Assembly: GCA_013823985.1 (NCBI GenBank)
Contig: PNNB01000057.1
Span: forward strand, 40,837 to 104,836
Direction: 5' to 3'
Source: Sphingopyxis sp.
Lineage (GTDB): Bacteria > Pseudomonadota > Alphaproteobacteria > Sphingomonadales > Sphingomonadaceae
DNA: 64,000 nt
Part shown: piece after piece, positions 8,625 to 16,627 of the stretch
Layout: each line of letters begins with the position of its first letter
Numbering within the stretch: position 1 is the stretch's first letter
Translations under genes and position numbers: made by a program
The notes under the pieces: generated by a model
The model's database searches: none
What the model was told of the DNA's origin: nothing
Seen by the model: only the letters and a program-made list of their open reading frames with translations

Positions 8625-9026
8625 ATGGCGTACACCTTGCCCGAAGCTCTGATCGAAGAGACCTTTCTCGCCTCCACCGGACCGGGCGGGCAGAATGTGA
8701 ACAAGGTCGCGACGGCCTGCCAGTTGCGGATTGACGTCTTTGCACTCGGCCTTGAACCTTATGCATTCCGGCAACTGAAGCTGCTCGCGGGCAGCAAAAT
8801 GACATCAGGCGGCGAATTGATCGTCACCGCACGTAACCACCGCACACGCGAGGCAAACCGTCAAGAAGCGCGCGATCGTATCATCGAGCTCATCGACCGC
8901 GCCCATATCCGTAAGCCGCGCCGTGTCGCGACTAAACCCAGCAAAGCTGCGAAGGCGCGGCGTGTCGACGCCAAAAAGGGTCGGTCTACAATCAAGAAAA
9001 ATCGCGGAAAAGTAAGTTACGAGTAA
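8625..9026 (+). CDS. arfB: alternative ribosome-rescue peptidyl-tRNA hydrolase ArfB (YaeJ)
   Basis: 133 residues with the release-factor GGQ loop at 21-23 within STGPGGQNVNK, and a strongly basic tail (KPRRVATKPSKAAKARR and on) that inserts into the mRNA channel of stalled ribosomes. It lacks the codon-recognition domains of RF1/RF2, which identifies ArfB. The start ATG 8625 (MAYTLPEAL) follows AGAGAA; reading further upstream runs antisense-like through the previous gene in a different frame. It begins 34 bases after the dioxygenase and may be co-transcribed. Confidence 0.93.
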   Translation: MAYTLPEALIEETFLASTGPGGQNVNKVATACQLRIDVFALGLEPYAFRQLKLLAGSKMTSGGELIVTARNHRTREANRQEARDRIIELIDRAHIRKPRRVATKPSKAAKARRVDAKKGRSTIKKNRGKVSYE

Positions 9027-9105
9027 ATCGGCGTCGGACGAAAATCATAATTGGAACTTTCGATATCGGTAGGCAATTATCCGCGTTTCTTTTAGAGAGT
9101 GCGCC

Positions 9106-9588
9106 ATGTTCGAATTTGCAATCAACTCCAACGCCCCGAAATATGAACTCTATCGCGAACTAGTCAGGTCGGCAGATGCGCTTACCGAAGGCGAGACCGA
9201 CGCTGTTGCAAATATGGCTAACGTCGCCGCCCTGCTTTGGGAATATCTTCCGGATGTCAATTGGACCGGCTTCTACCGGATGATCGAAGGTGAACTGGTA
9301 TTGGGACCATTCCAAGGCAAAGCGGCGTGCATCCGCATAGCTGTCGGTGAAGGCGTTTGCGGGGCTGCTGCGGCAACTGGCGCAACACAGCTGGTTGAGG
9401 ATGTTCATGCTTTTCCGGGGCATATTGCCTGCGACGCGAATAGTGCATCCGAGTTAGTTGTACCGATCAAACGCAACGGCGAAGTTATTGCTGTCATTGA
9501 TTTGGACAGCCCGTCGCTGATGCGTTTCGATGCAGACGATGCTGCCGGTATAGAGACGCTGGCAGAATTGCTCGCCAACCGGATTTAA
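9106..9588 (+). CDS. msrC: GAF-domain free methionine-(R)-sulfoxide reductase
   Basis: A single GAF domain of 160 residues matching fRMsr, which reduces free Met-R-sulfoxide with thioredoxin. The three functional cysteines are present: Cys75 (GKAACIRI), Cys85 (GEGVCGAA) and Cys109 (GHIACDANS). Substrate-pocket acids occur in VEDVHAFPGH, SELVVP and VIDLDSPS. Cytosolic. The upstream gap has no clear operator. With trxB elsewhere in the window, the electron path is complete in principle. Confidence 0.92.
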   Translation: MFEFAINSNAPKYELYRELVRSADALTEGETDAVANMANVAALLWEYLPDVNWTGFYRMIEGELVLGPFQGKAACIRIAVGEGVCGAAAATGATQLVEDVHAFPGHIACDANSASELVVPIKRNGEVIAVIDLDSPSLMRFDADDAAGIETLAELLANRI

Positions 9589-9670
9589 TCCAACTGCCTC
9601 ATTTTGGAACAATGCCTTGTTAGAACAAGCATTTTACATGCGTTGGATTCGCCAACAGGCACAAAAAATG

Positions 9671-9685
9671 TTAATAGCCATTTAA
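9671..9685. promoter_or_regulatory. CtrA-binding box before the glycine-zipper envelope gene
   Basis: TTAA (9671-9674), 7 bases, TTAA (9682-9685), the full CtrA consensus. It is centred about 60 bases upstream of the ATG at 9738, a position suited to activation. GANTC sites lie on either side (GATTC 9656-9660, GAGTC 9726-9730). Together these suggest cell-cycle control of the downstream gene. Confidence 0.65.
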
Positions 9686-9737
9686 CCATTGGCACCGGCA
9701 TTTCCCGGCGCACACGATGCTTGGGGAGTCGTTAACT

Positions 9738-10625
9738 ATGAGAACCGTTCTATTATCAGGCGCTGCAGCTATCGGACTATTGTCGGCCGCACCATCCTAT
9801 GCGGGCGAATCGCCTGCACCTGCAGCGGTGTCGGTCCAGAAGAAATCGACGGTTGTCGTGAAACAAGCGGGACCTGACCGCACCAGCGATTTCCGCGAAC
9901 CAGAATATAGCCCTGAAATGCGCCCCAATGCGCAAGTTTATAACTGGAGCGATGATGCTGTATTCGCGGCACCAGATGGGTCGAGCTACAAATATGATGG
10001 CGAATGGGACGGGAAATATGTCGATCCGCAAGGCCGCGTTTTTGAAGGCGACTGGAGCGGACGGGTAACACGTACGACTGGGGGTGCGACTTCTGGCTTC
10101 CCCGCTCCGCCACCGCATGCCCGGATGCCGCATGGCGAACCAGATTATGGCGATGATAGCGAAGGCTACGAAGAAGAATATTATGAGGACGACGCATATG
10201 CGATTCCTCCCGGCTATGAAAATTATGAACGTTGTCTGAAAAGCAATGGCGTCAAAGGCGCTGCTATTGGCGCATTGCTCGGCGGTGCGCTCGGCAATCG
10301 CATTGCTGGTCGGGGCAATCGCACCGGCGGTACTTTGGTAGGCGCTGGAATTGGCGGCCTGTTGGGTGTGGCAGTCGAAAAGGCCAACGACAAATGCAAG
10401 CAACATCGCCCGCGTCATCCTGGATATCATGGACAGCAACATTATGGCTGGGGCGGTGGCTATTATTACTACCCGCAGGCTCCAGTTGTTACGATCACCA
10501 TGCAACCCACGGTGACCACAACAACAACCGTGACCGAAGAAATCTACTATGAAACGGTGCGGACGAAGCCGCGCAAAAAGATAATCCGTAAGTGGAAACC
10601 AAAACCACGCTGTGTGTGCCGGTGA
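9738..10625 (+). CDS. exported glycine-zipper protein, probable envelope protein
   Basis: 295 residues. Signal peptide 1-22 (core LLSGAAAIGLLSAAPS, YAG end). A region at about 67-112 has W/Y/G-rich repeats (YDGEWDGKY, FEGDWSGRV). An acidic Tyr-rich stretch follows at 136-160, then a glycine-zipper at 173-213 (GAAIGALLGGALGNRIAG, then GAGIGGLLG). A Thr-rich segment (257-266) and a very basic end with C292xC294 close the protein. Glycine zippers of this type occur in outer-membrane or periplasmic proteins such as the Rick_17kDa/SlyB group. ATG 9738 was chosen because the signal peptide starts there, with GGGGAG upstream. A CtrA box lies 52 bases before it. Confidence 0.75.
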   Translation: MRTVLLSGAAAIGLLSAAPSYAGESPAPAAVSVQKKSTVVVKQAGPDRTSDFREPEYSPEMRPNAQVYNWSDDAVFAAPDGSSYKYDGEWDGKYVDPQGRVFEGDWSGRVTRTTGGATSGFPAPPPHARMPHGEPDYGDDSEGYEEEYYEDDAYAIPPGYENYERCLKSNGVKGAAIGALLGGALGNRIAGRGNRTGGTLVGAGIGGLLGVAVEKANDKCKQHRPRHPGYHGQQHYGWGGGYYYYPQAPVVTITMQPTVTTTTTVTEEIYYETVRTKPRKKIIRKWKPKPRCVCR

Positions 10626-10634
10626 ACTGATTTG

Positions 10635-10661
10635 GGTTGCCGCTGCCGTGCGGCGGCAACC
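10635..10661. terminator. hairpin between convergent genes (terminator-like)
   Basis: A perfect 9-bp stem GGTTGCCGC (10635-10643) / GCGGCAACC (10653-10661) with a GC-rich loop, 10 bases after the glycine-zipper gene and before the convergent bpt stop. No T-run follows, so the terminator role is only likely. Confidence 0.45.
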
Positions 10662-10684
10662 TCAGCAATATATGTACGGCTGAA

Positions 10685-11440
10685 TTAAGCTGTCGGTTCC
10701 AGTGCAGCCGGCTCAAACAGCTCCCAACCTTCGGGTCCGAGACGCTCAAGCGGGGTGTAGCGGATTTTATACTGCATACGTGCAGCACCTTCGACCCAAT
10801 AACCTAGATATACATAAGGCAATCCTGCTGCCTTTGCGCGCATGATATGATCCAGAATAATGTAGTTGCCGAGACCTAGTCGTCCTTCGGCATCAGGATC
10901 ATAGAAGCTGTAGATCATCGACAGGCCATCGGCCTGTTGGTCCGTCAAACAAGCGCCGACCAATTCGCCCAAACGCCCAAAGCGGCCGGGTGTTCGATAT
11001 TCGATGACGTTGCTGCGCACGGGCGATTGTTCGACCATATCTGCATAGTCCATATCGTCCATATTCGTCATGCCACCGACTGGGTGGCGTTTGCCTAGAT
11101 AGCGGCGTAGCAAATCATATTGCTCCGACGTTGACCATGGCCGGCAGGCGCTGACAACCAGATCGGAATTGCGGCGGATGATACGGCGCTGCGTCGTATT
11201 CGGCTGGAAATCGTTCGTGAGAACACGCACCGATACGCAGGCTTTGCAGTCTATGCAGCTCGGGCGATAGGCAACATTCTGGCTACGTCTGAAACCGATA
11301 CGCCCCAGCGCATCGTTCAGTTCGTCGGCATGCGGACCGTTGAGTTCGGTAAAGACCTTACGTTCTGTCTTGCCTGGCAAATAGGGGCACGGACCCGGGT
11401 TGGTGACAAAAAAGCGTGGAAACCGAACGGGTGCGCTCAT
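10685..11440 (-). CDS. bpt: aspartate/glutamate leucyltransferase Bpt
   Basis: Transfers Leu from Leu-tRNA to N-terminal Asp or Glu, making substrates for ClpS/ClpAP in the bacterial N-degron pathway. 251 residues of the ATE/Bpt family. The N-terminal domain shows [10 protein letters not shown] (Cys18) and the CxxCxxC cluster CIDCKAC at 62-68. The GNAT-like half has segments such as [12 protein letters not shown] and YVYLGYWV. It is monocistronic, convergent with the glycine-zipper gene, and has 106 bases of gene-free DNA before ilvA. Confidence 0.93.
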   Translation of the reverse strand: MSAPVRFPRFFVTNPGPCPYLPGKTERKVFTELNGPHADELNDALGRIGFRRSQNVAYRPSCIDCKACVSVRVLTNDFQPNTTQRRIIRRNSDLVVSACRPWSTSEQYDLLRRYLGKRHPVGGMTNMDDMDYADMVEQSPVRSNVIEYRTPGRFGRLGELVGACLTDQQADGLSMIYSFYDPDAEGRLGLGNYIILDHIMRAKAAGLPYVYLGYWVEGAARMQYKIRYTPLERLGPEGWELFEPAALEPTA

Positions 11441-11546
11441 CGAATAAAGATCCCCAAGACCTAAATGTTGGTGAATTATTTACTGTATATGCACTGCTGT
11501 CAGTAATGTGAAAAGACCATTTACCATGAAAGTTGTGGGAAGCGCT

Positions 11547-12767
11547 TTACTTGTTCAGTTCGACGCGCTCCACAAGATAACCAGCCGCATTTAATCCGTC
11601 CACAAGCCCTTGTAATTGCTCGGCATCTCTGGCTTCGCATTCAATGTCTGTGATCAGTCCCTTGGCCGGAAGTGTCGTAAAGATCCGCTGGTGATAAATC
11701 TCGATTATATTGACGTTGTGCTCATTAAAAAGACGCATGACTTTATACAGGGCACCGGGGCGATCCTGCAACGTCAGCCGCAAACGCGCGAGACGCCCGG
11801 AACGGGCGAGGTCACGCAAAAGAACATTTGCCAGCAACCTTGTGTCTATATTGCCGCCGCATAATACGACGCCAACATTTTTCCCGGCAAAAATGTCGGG
11901 GTTCGCCATAACCGCCGCGAGTCCCGCTGCACCAGCACCCTCCACAACCGTCTTCTCAATCTGCAAAAGCAGACTGACCGCCGTTTCAAGCTCTGCCTCG
12001 CTCACAAGGACAATATCATCAACCAGACCGCGAATGACTTCGCTGGTGAAGCTGCCCGGAATCTTGACGGCGATACCCTCAGCCAAGGTGTCACCTTCAC
12101 AGGGCAATTGCTGGTTTTTCAACAACGCGTACATGGACGGGTATAGCTCGGCCTGCACACCGATCAGACCGATATCCGGCTTCAGTGCGCGCGCCGCGGT
12201 TCCCATTCCCGATAACAAGCCGCCACCGCCGATGGGCACGACCAGCATGTCGAGGGAAGGAATGCTTTCGAGCATTTCCAAAGCCACCGTCCCCTGCCCC
12301 GCAGCAACATCGGGATCGTCGAACGGATGGACGAAGGTCAAGCCTTGCTCTGCCTCCAACAGCCGCGCATGCTTATAGGCATCGTCAAATGTTTCGCCAT
12401 GCAGCACCACTTTGCCGCCAACGCTTTCGGTCTGCATTACTTTTACAGTGGGTGTCGGTATGGGCATCACGATAGTCACCGGGATTCCGAGGCGCGTGCC
12501 GTGGTAACTCAAGCCCTGCGCGTGATTTCCGGCCGATGCCGCGATAACGCCCTTTGAGCGCTGTTCATCCGTCAGCAGCAACAACGCATTCAAGGCACCG
12601 CGTTCCTTATAAGCCGCAGTGAACTGAAGATTTTCAAACTTCAGATAAATATTCGCTCCCGTCAGCTTGGACAGCGTCTGGCTGTGGAGTGTCGGGGTCG
12701 CCACAATGGAGTCACGAATACGTCCATGGGCGGCGCGGATATGATCGAGCGTTAGTAAGTCTGACAT
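11547..12767 (-). CDS. ilvA: threonine ammonia-lyase with C-terminal ACT domain
   Basis: A PLP enzyme making 2-oxobutyrate from threonine, the entry to isoleucine synthesis. The PLP lysine is Lys54 in AAYKERGALN. The phosphate loop SAGNHAQG and the glycine loop GGGGLLSGMG are present. An ACT domain lies at about 328-406 (LTLQDRPGALYKVM). The 406-residue, single-ACT form matches the shorter class common in alphaproteobacteria rather than the 514-residue E. coli IlvA with two ACT-like domains. It is divergent from the dehydrogenase operon at 12825. Confidence 0.92.
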   Translation of the reverse strand: MSDLLTLDHIRAAHGRIRDSIVATPTLHSQTLSKLTGANIYLKFENLQFTAAYKERGALNALLLLTDEQRSKGVIAASAGNHAQGLSYHGTRLGIPVTIVMPIPTPTVKVMQTESVGGKVVLHGETFDDAYKHARLLEAEQGLTFVHPFDDPDVAAGQGTVALEMLESIPSLDMLVVPIGGGGLLSGMGTAARALKPDIGLIGVQAELYPSMYALLKNQQLPCEGDTLAEGIAVKIPGSFTSEVIRGLVDDIVLVSEAELETAVSLLLQIEKTVVEGAGAAGLAAVMANPDIFAGKNVGVVLCGGNIDTRLLANVLLRDLARSGRLARLRLTLQDRPGALYKVMRLFNEHNVNIIEIYHQRIFTTLPAKGLITDIECEARDAEQLQGLVDGLNAAGYLVERVELNK

Positions 12768-12824
12768 GATGCCCGCGCACTATCCTATCTGGCGCTTGCT
12801 GCAAACACAGATTACAGCACACCC

Positions 12825-13694
12825 ATGACTAGAATAGCTTTCATCGGTTTGGGCGTCATGGGCGGCCCTATTGCGCGACATCTGAAACAGGCAGGGCATG
12901 ATCTGACGGTTTACAACCGCTCTCGCGCCAAGGCCGAAGCATGGGTTGCAGCCCACGGCGGAACCTTGGCAACCTCCCCGGCGGAGGCTGCGCGCGATTC
13001 CGAAGTTGTTATTTCCTGTGTCGGTACCGACGACGACTTGGCGGGCGTATCCTTGGGTCGCGACGGCGCATTTGCCGCCATGGCCAAAGGCTGCCTCTAT
13101 ATTGACCATACAACTGTGTCGGCGCGTATTGCTCGGCAATTGGGCGTCGAAGCCAAGTCGCGCGGCCTTCTCGTCGTTGATGCGCCGCTGACCGGCGGAC
13201 AGATCGGCGCCGAAAACGGAACGTTATCGATCATGTGCGGCGGCAGCGAGGCGTCGATGGAAGCGGCTCGCCCGATCATGGAGCCCTATTCGAAACGTAT
13301 CGTCCATGTTGGCGGCCCAGGCACCGGTCAAACGACAAAGATGTGTAACCAGATTGCCTTTGCCGGCGTAATCCAGTCGCTATCCGAGGCGCTGCGGTTC
13401 GCCCAATCGGCCGAATTGGATGTCGGTAAAGTCTATGAAGCTATTTCGGGCGGCGCCGCGCAAAGCTGGCAAATGGACAACCGCTGGGCCACCATGGCGG
13501 AAGATAAATTCGATTTTGGCTTTGCCGTCGACTGGATGCGCAAAGATCTGGGTTTAGCCTTTGAAGAAGCACGGGCTTTGGGCGCAACGCTTCCGATCAC
13601 CGCGCTAATCGATCAATTTTATGCCGACGTCCAACAGATGGGCGGAGGCCGGCTGGATACAAGCGCAATCGTGAAAAGGTTACCCAAAGGATGA
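12825..13694 (+). CDS. NAD(P)-dependent oxidoreductase, 3-hydroxyisobutyrate dehydrogenase family
   Basis: A beta-hydroxyacid dehydrogenase of 289 residues. The nucleotide-binding motif GLGVMGGP is at 8-15, the substrate motif DAPLTGGQIGAENGTLSIMCGG at about 119-140 and the catalytic lysine Lys172 in GQTTKMCNQ. The exact substrate (3-hydroxyisobutyrate, tartronate semialdehyde, succinic semialdehyde) cannot be read from sequence. Its stop overlaps the next start by 4 bases (ATGA), so it is coupled to the amidohydrolase. Confidence 0.9.
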   Translation: MTRIAFIGLGVMGGPIARHLKQAGHDLTVYNRSRAKAEAWVAAHGGTLATSPAEAARDSEVVISCVGTDDDLAGVSLGRDGAFAAMAKGCLYIDHTTVSARIARQLGVEAKSRGLLVVDAPLTGGQIGAENGTLSIMCGGSEASMEAARPIMEPYSKRIVHVGGPGTGQTTKMCNQIAFAGVIQSLSEALRFAQSAELDVGKVYEAISGGAAQSWQMDNRWATMAEDKFDFGFAVDWMRKDLGLAFEEARALGATLPITALIDQFYADVQQMGGGRLDTSAIVKRLPKG

Positions 13695-15403
13695 CAACGG
13701 CAACACGCAGCAGAAATGTTTTGGCCAAATTCTGCGTCCTTTCCCTTCTTGCGTTCGCAACACCCGCTTTCGCAGACGGGTTGGTGGAAAATGTAAATGG
13801 CATCACTCTGGATGCGGAAGGCAAGGTTGTCCGGTTCAATGCGGTCCTCATTGGCAAAGACGGCAAGGTAACGGAGCTGTTGACCAAGAAGGACAAATTG
13901 CCGCCGCGACTGGATTTCCGTCATGATGGCAAAGGCGCGACCATGTTGCCCGGTCTGATCGATGCCCATGGCCATGTCATGGGACTTGGCTTCCAGTTAC
14001 TCACACTTGATTTGTCCAGCACGAACAGCCTTGCCGAGGCGCAGGCAGCCGTCCGCGAATATGCCGCGAAAAATCCTGATCGGCGCTGGATTATCGGCCG
14101 AGGCTGGAACCAGGAAAAATGGGGCTTGGGTCGCTTCCCGACCGCTGCCGATTTGGACGCCGCGGTTGGCGACCGTCCCGTCTGGCTCGAACGAGTCGAT
14201 GGCCATGCCGGATGGGCCAACAGCCGGGCGATGGAGATTGCCGGCGTAACCGCTGCGTCAAAGTCTCCGCCAGGGGGACGCATTGAAATAGCAGGTGGCA
14301 AACCAAGCGGTATCTTTGTCGATGCGGCTTCCGAGCTTGTCGGGAAATTTGTCCCTGTTCCGAAACCGGCCGAGCGCGATATTGCTCTGGGTGAAGCTCA
14401 GAAAAAGCTTCTGTCCCAAGGTATCACGGCAATCGCCGACATGGGCACGTCCTTAGACGACTGGCAAAGCTACCGCCGCGCAGGGGACAGCGGATGGCTC
14501 TCGATCCGGATTTTCGGTTATGCTGGCGGCATAGATAATATGGTCGCAATTGCGGGTCCCCGTCCGACACCATGGCTTTATGATGATAAACTGCGTTTGG
14601 GCGGCGTGAAGCTGTATCTCGACGGGGCGCTGGGAAGCCGCGGAGCTTGGCTTAAAAAATCCTATTCGGATGCGCCCGGGCAGACGGGATTACAGTTTCT
14701 TGCAAGCGCCGAAATCCGCAACCTCATGGTGCGCGCGTCCATGGACGGATTTCAGACTGCGATTCACGCCATCGGCGACGCGGCGAATGCTGAAGTGATC
14801 GGCGCAATCGAGGAACTGTCGGAAACCTATAAGGATGACCGTCGCTGGCGCATCGAGCATGTGCAGATCGTTGACCCGATCGATCTGCAAAAGCTTGGTG
14901 AGCATGGCATCATTTCATCGATGCAGCCTGTTCACCAAACCTCCGACCGCATCATGGCAGAGGCGCGTTTGGGGCAAGAACGGTTGAAAGGCGCTTACGC
15001 TTGGCAATCCATTGCCAAAGCTGGCGGCAAGCTTGCTTTCGGTTCGGATGTTCCTGTGGAATCGGCTGATCCTTTTGCCGGGCTCGCAACAGCAATGACG
15101 AGAGAGGATGCCGCGGGGCAACCTTTTGGAGGCTGGCGACCTGAAGAACGCGTGTCCCGAGAGCAAGCGCTTGCAGGCTTTACGACCGGCGCGGCCTATG
15201 CGGCCTTTGCAGAAGGCAAGGTTGGATCGCTGACACCCGGACATCATGCCGATTTCATATTGATTGACGTCGACCCGCTGCTTGCAAGCCCGTCAGAACT
15301 GCGTAAGGCAGTGGTCAAGGAAACATGGGTTGGCGGAAGGCCAGCCTATCAAAACCCAGCGGTAGCAACCGCCCAAAACAACAAAGATGGAGAGAAACGA
15401 TAA
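13691..15403 (+). CDS. exported YtcJ-like amidohydrolase
   Basis: A 570-residue amidohydrolase of the YtcJ/AepA (Amidohydro_3) group. Residues 1-28 look like a signal peptide (LSLLAFATPAFA before DG), so the enzyme is probably periplasmic. The metal-site motif LIDAHGHV is at about 91-98. Later motifs are AIHAIGDAAN, RIEHVQIVD and FGSDVPVESADPF. Substrates of this group are mostly unknown N-acyl or cyclic amides. It overlaps the upstream dehydrogenase by 4 bases and touches the downstream reductase start (TAATG), so three genes form one coupled operon. Confidence 0.88.
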   Translation: MTTATRSRNVLAKFCVLSLLAFATPAFADGLVENVNGITLDAEGKVVRFNAVLIGKDGKVTELLTKKDKLPPRLDFRHDGKGATMLPGLIDAHGHVMGLGFQLLTLDLSSTNSLAEAQAAVREYAAKNPDRRWIIGRGWNQEKWGLGRFPTAADLDAAVGDRPVWLERVDGHAGWANSRAMEIAGVTAASKSPPGGRIEIAGGKPSGIFVDAASELVGKFVPVPKPAERDIALGEAQKKLLSQGITAIADMGTSLDDWQSYRRAGDSGWLSIRIFGYAGGIDNMVAIAGPRPTPWLYDDKLRLGGVKLYLDGALGSRGAWLKKSYSDAPGQTGLQFLASAEIRNLMVRASMDGFQTAIHAIGDAANAEVIGAIEELSETYKDDRRWRIEHVQIVDPIDLQKLGEHGIISSMQPVHQTSDRIMAEARLGQERLKGAYAWQSIAKAGGKLAFGSDVPVESADPFAGLATAMTREDAAGQPFGGWRPEERVSREQALAGFTTGAAYAAFAEGKVGSLTPGHHADFILIDVDPLLASPSELRKAVVKETWVGGRPAYQNPAVATAQNNKDGEKR

Positions 15404-16422
15404 TGGCACGCGCATGGACTTTGGCTAGCCGCCCGGCAGGACTTCCCAACGACAGCAATTTTGCAATGGTCGAAACGCCCGACGCCCCGTTGGCGGATGG
15501 TGAGTTTCGTGTCACCAATAGCTGGCTCTCCGTTGACCCTTATATGCGCGGCCGGATGAACGATGCGAAAAGCTACGCGGATCCGTTTCAACTGGGCGAG
15601 CCTATGACCGGCGGAGCCGTCGGCACCGTCACCGACAGCCGCAATGCCGATTTTCCGGTGGGCGCGAAGGTGCTGCACATGGGCGGCTGGCGCGATAGCG
15701 TCGTTTTAGGCGGCGGCAATACGCCACCTGCGGGAATGCCCCCTGCTCGTTTGCCCGATCTTGGCGTACCCGACCAACATTGGCTGAGCATTATCGGAAT
15801 GCCGGGCGGAACAGCATGGTTTGGTTTGCTGAAGGTCGCGGAAGCAAAGCCGGGAGAAGTCATATTTGTGTCGGCGGCGGCTGGTGCGGTCGGTTCAACT
15901 GTAACGCAGATTGCAAAAGCCAAAGGCATGAAGGTCATCGGTTCGGCTGGTGGTGCGGACAAATGTGCATGGGTAAAGGAACTGGGTGCGGATGCCGTCA
16001 TTGATTACAAGGCAGGAAAGGTTCTGCCGCAATTAATGACTGCCCTAAAGGAAATGGGCGAGTCCGGTATTGATGTGTATTTCGACAATGTGGGTGGTGA
16101 GCATTTTGACGCAGCGCTTGCGACTTCGCGCGAATGGGCGCGTTTTGCCATTTGCGGCATGATTGACGTCTACAATGACTTCAAGGCACAACCCATGCAG
16201 TATCTTCCGATGATCATCGGCAAACGCGTTACCATCAAGGGCTTTTTATATCCTGATTTCTACGCGCAGGTCCCTGAATTTAACGCTGATATGGCGCAAT
16301 TGATAACTTCGGGCGCCGTCAAAGGACGCGAAACGGTCAAGGAAGGCTTGGAAAAAACGCCGGAAGCATTCCTCGGACTTTTCAGCGGCGAGAATACGGG
16401 CAAGATGCTCGTCAAGCTCTAA
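15403..16422 (+). CDS. zinc-independent MDR-family NADP-dependent oxidoreductase (curcumin / 2-alkenal reductase type)
   Basis: A 339-residue medium-chain reductase. The family N-terminus shows SRPAGLPNDSNF, and DPYMRGRM is the hallmark of the leukotriene B4 12-hydroxydehydrogenase / CurA group. The cofactor loop is AAAGAVGSTVTQIAKAKG, with the C-terminal DVYFDNVGGEH. It probably reduces the C=C bond of enones or 2-alkenals with NADPH. The ATG at 15403 shares its A with the preceding TAA and follows GGAGAG. In-frame codons further upstream lie inside the amidohydrolase. Confidence 0.9.
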   Translation: MARAWTLASRPAGLPNDSNFAMVETPDAPLADGEFRVTNSWLSVDPYMRGRMNDAKSYADPFQLGEPMTGGAVGTVTDSRNADFPVGAKVLHMGGWRDSVVLGGGNTPPAGMPPARLPDLGVPDQHWLSIIGMPGGTAWFGLLKVAEAKPGEVIFVSAAAGAVGSTVTQIAKAKGMKVIGSAGGADKCAWVKELGADAVIDYKAGKVLPQLMTALKEMGESGIDVYFDNVGGEHFDAALATSREWARFAICGMIDVYNDFKAQPMQYLPMIIGKRVTIKGFLYPDFYAQVPEFNADMAQLITSGAVKGRETVKEGLEKTPEAFLGLFSGENTGKMLVKL

Positions 16423-16627
16423 ACAGAGTTTTTTGCACCGGCTGTAGATAAACCGGCATCGATTTAACAAACTTCCGGACGCCAACTATTCCGTAACGTC
16501 ATCTCGGCGATTGTTGCACAATAGCATCACTCGCCGGATTTCGCGGGATTCCGCGCTTTACCGCGATGACATTCGTATGCGTATTGGTTAGATAGCGGCA
16601 AAAGAATTTAAAACAGGAGAGAAGAAG

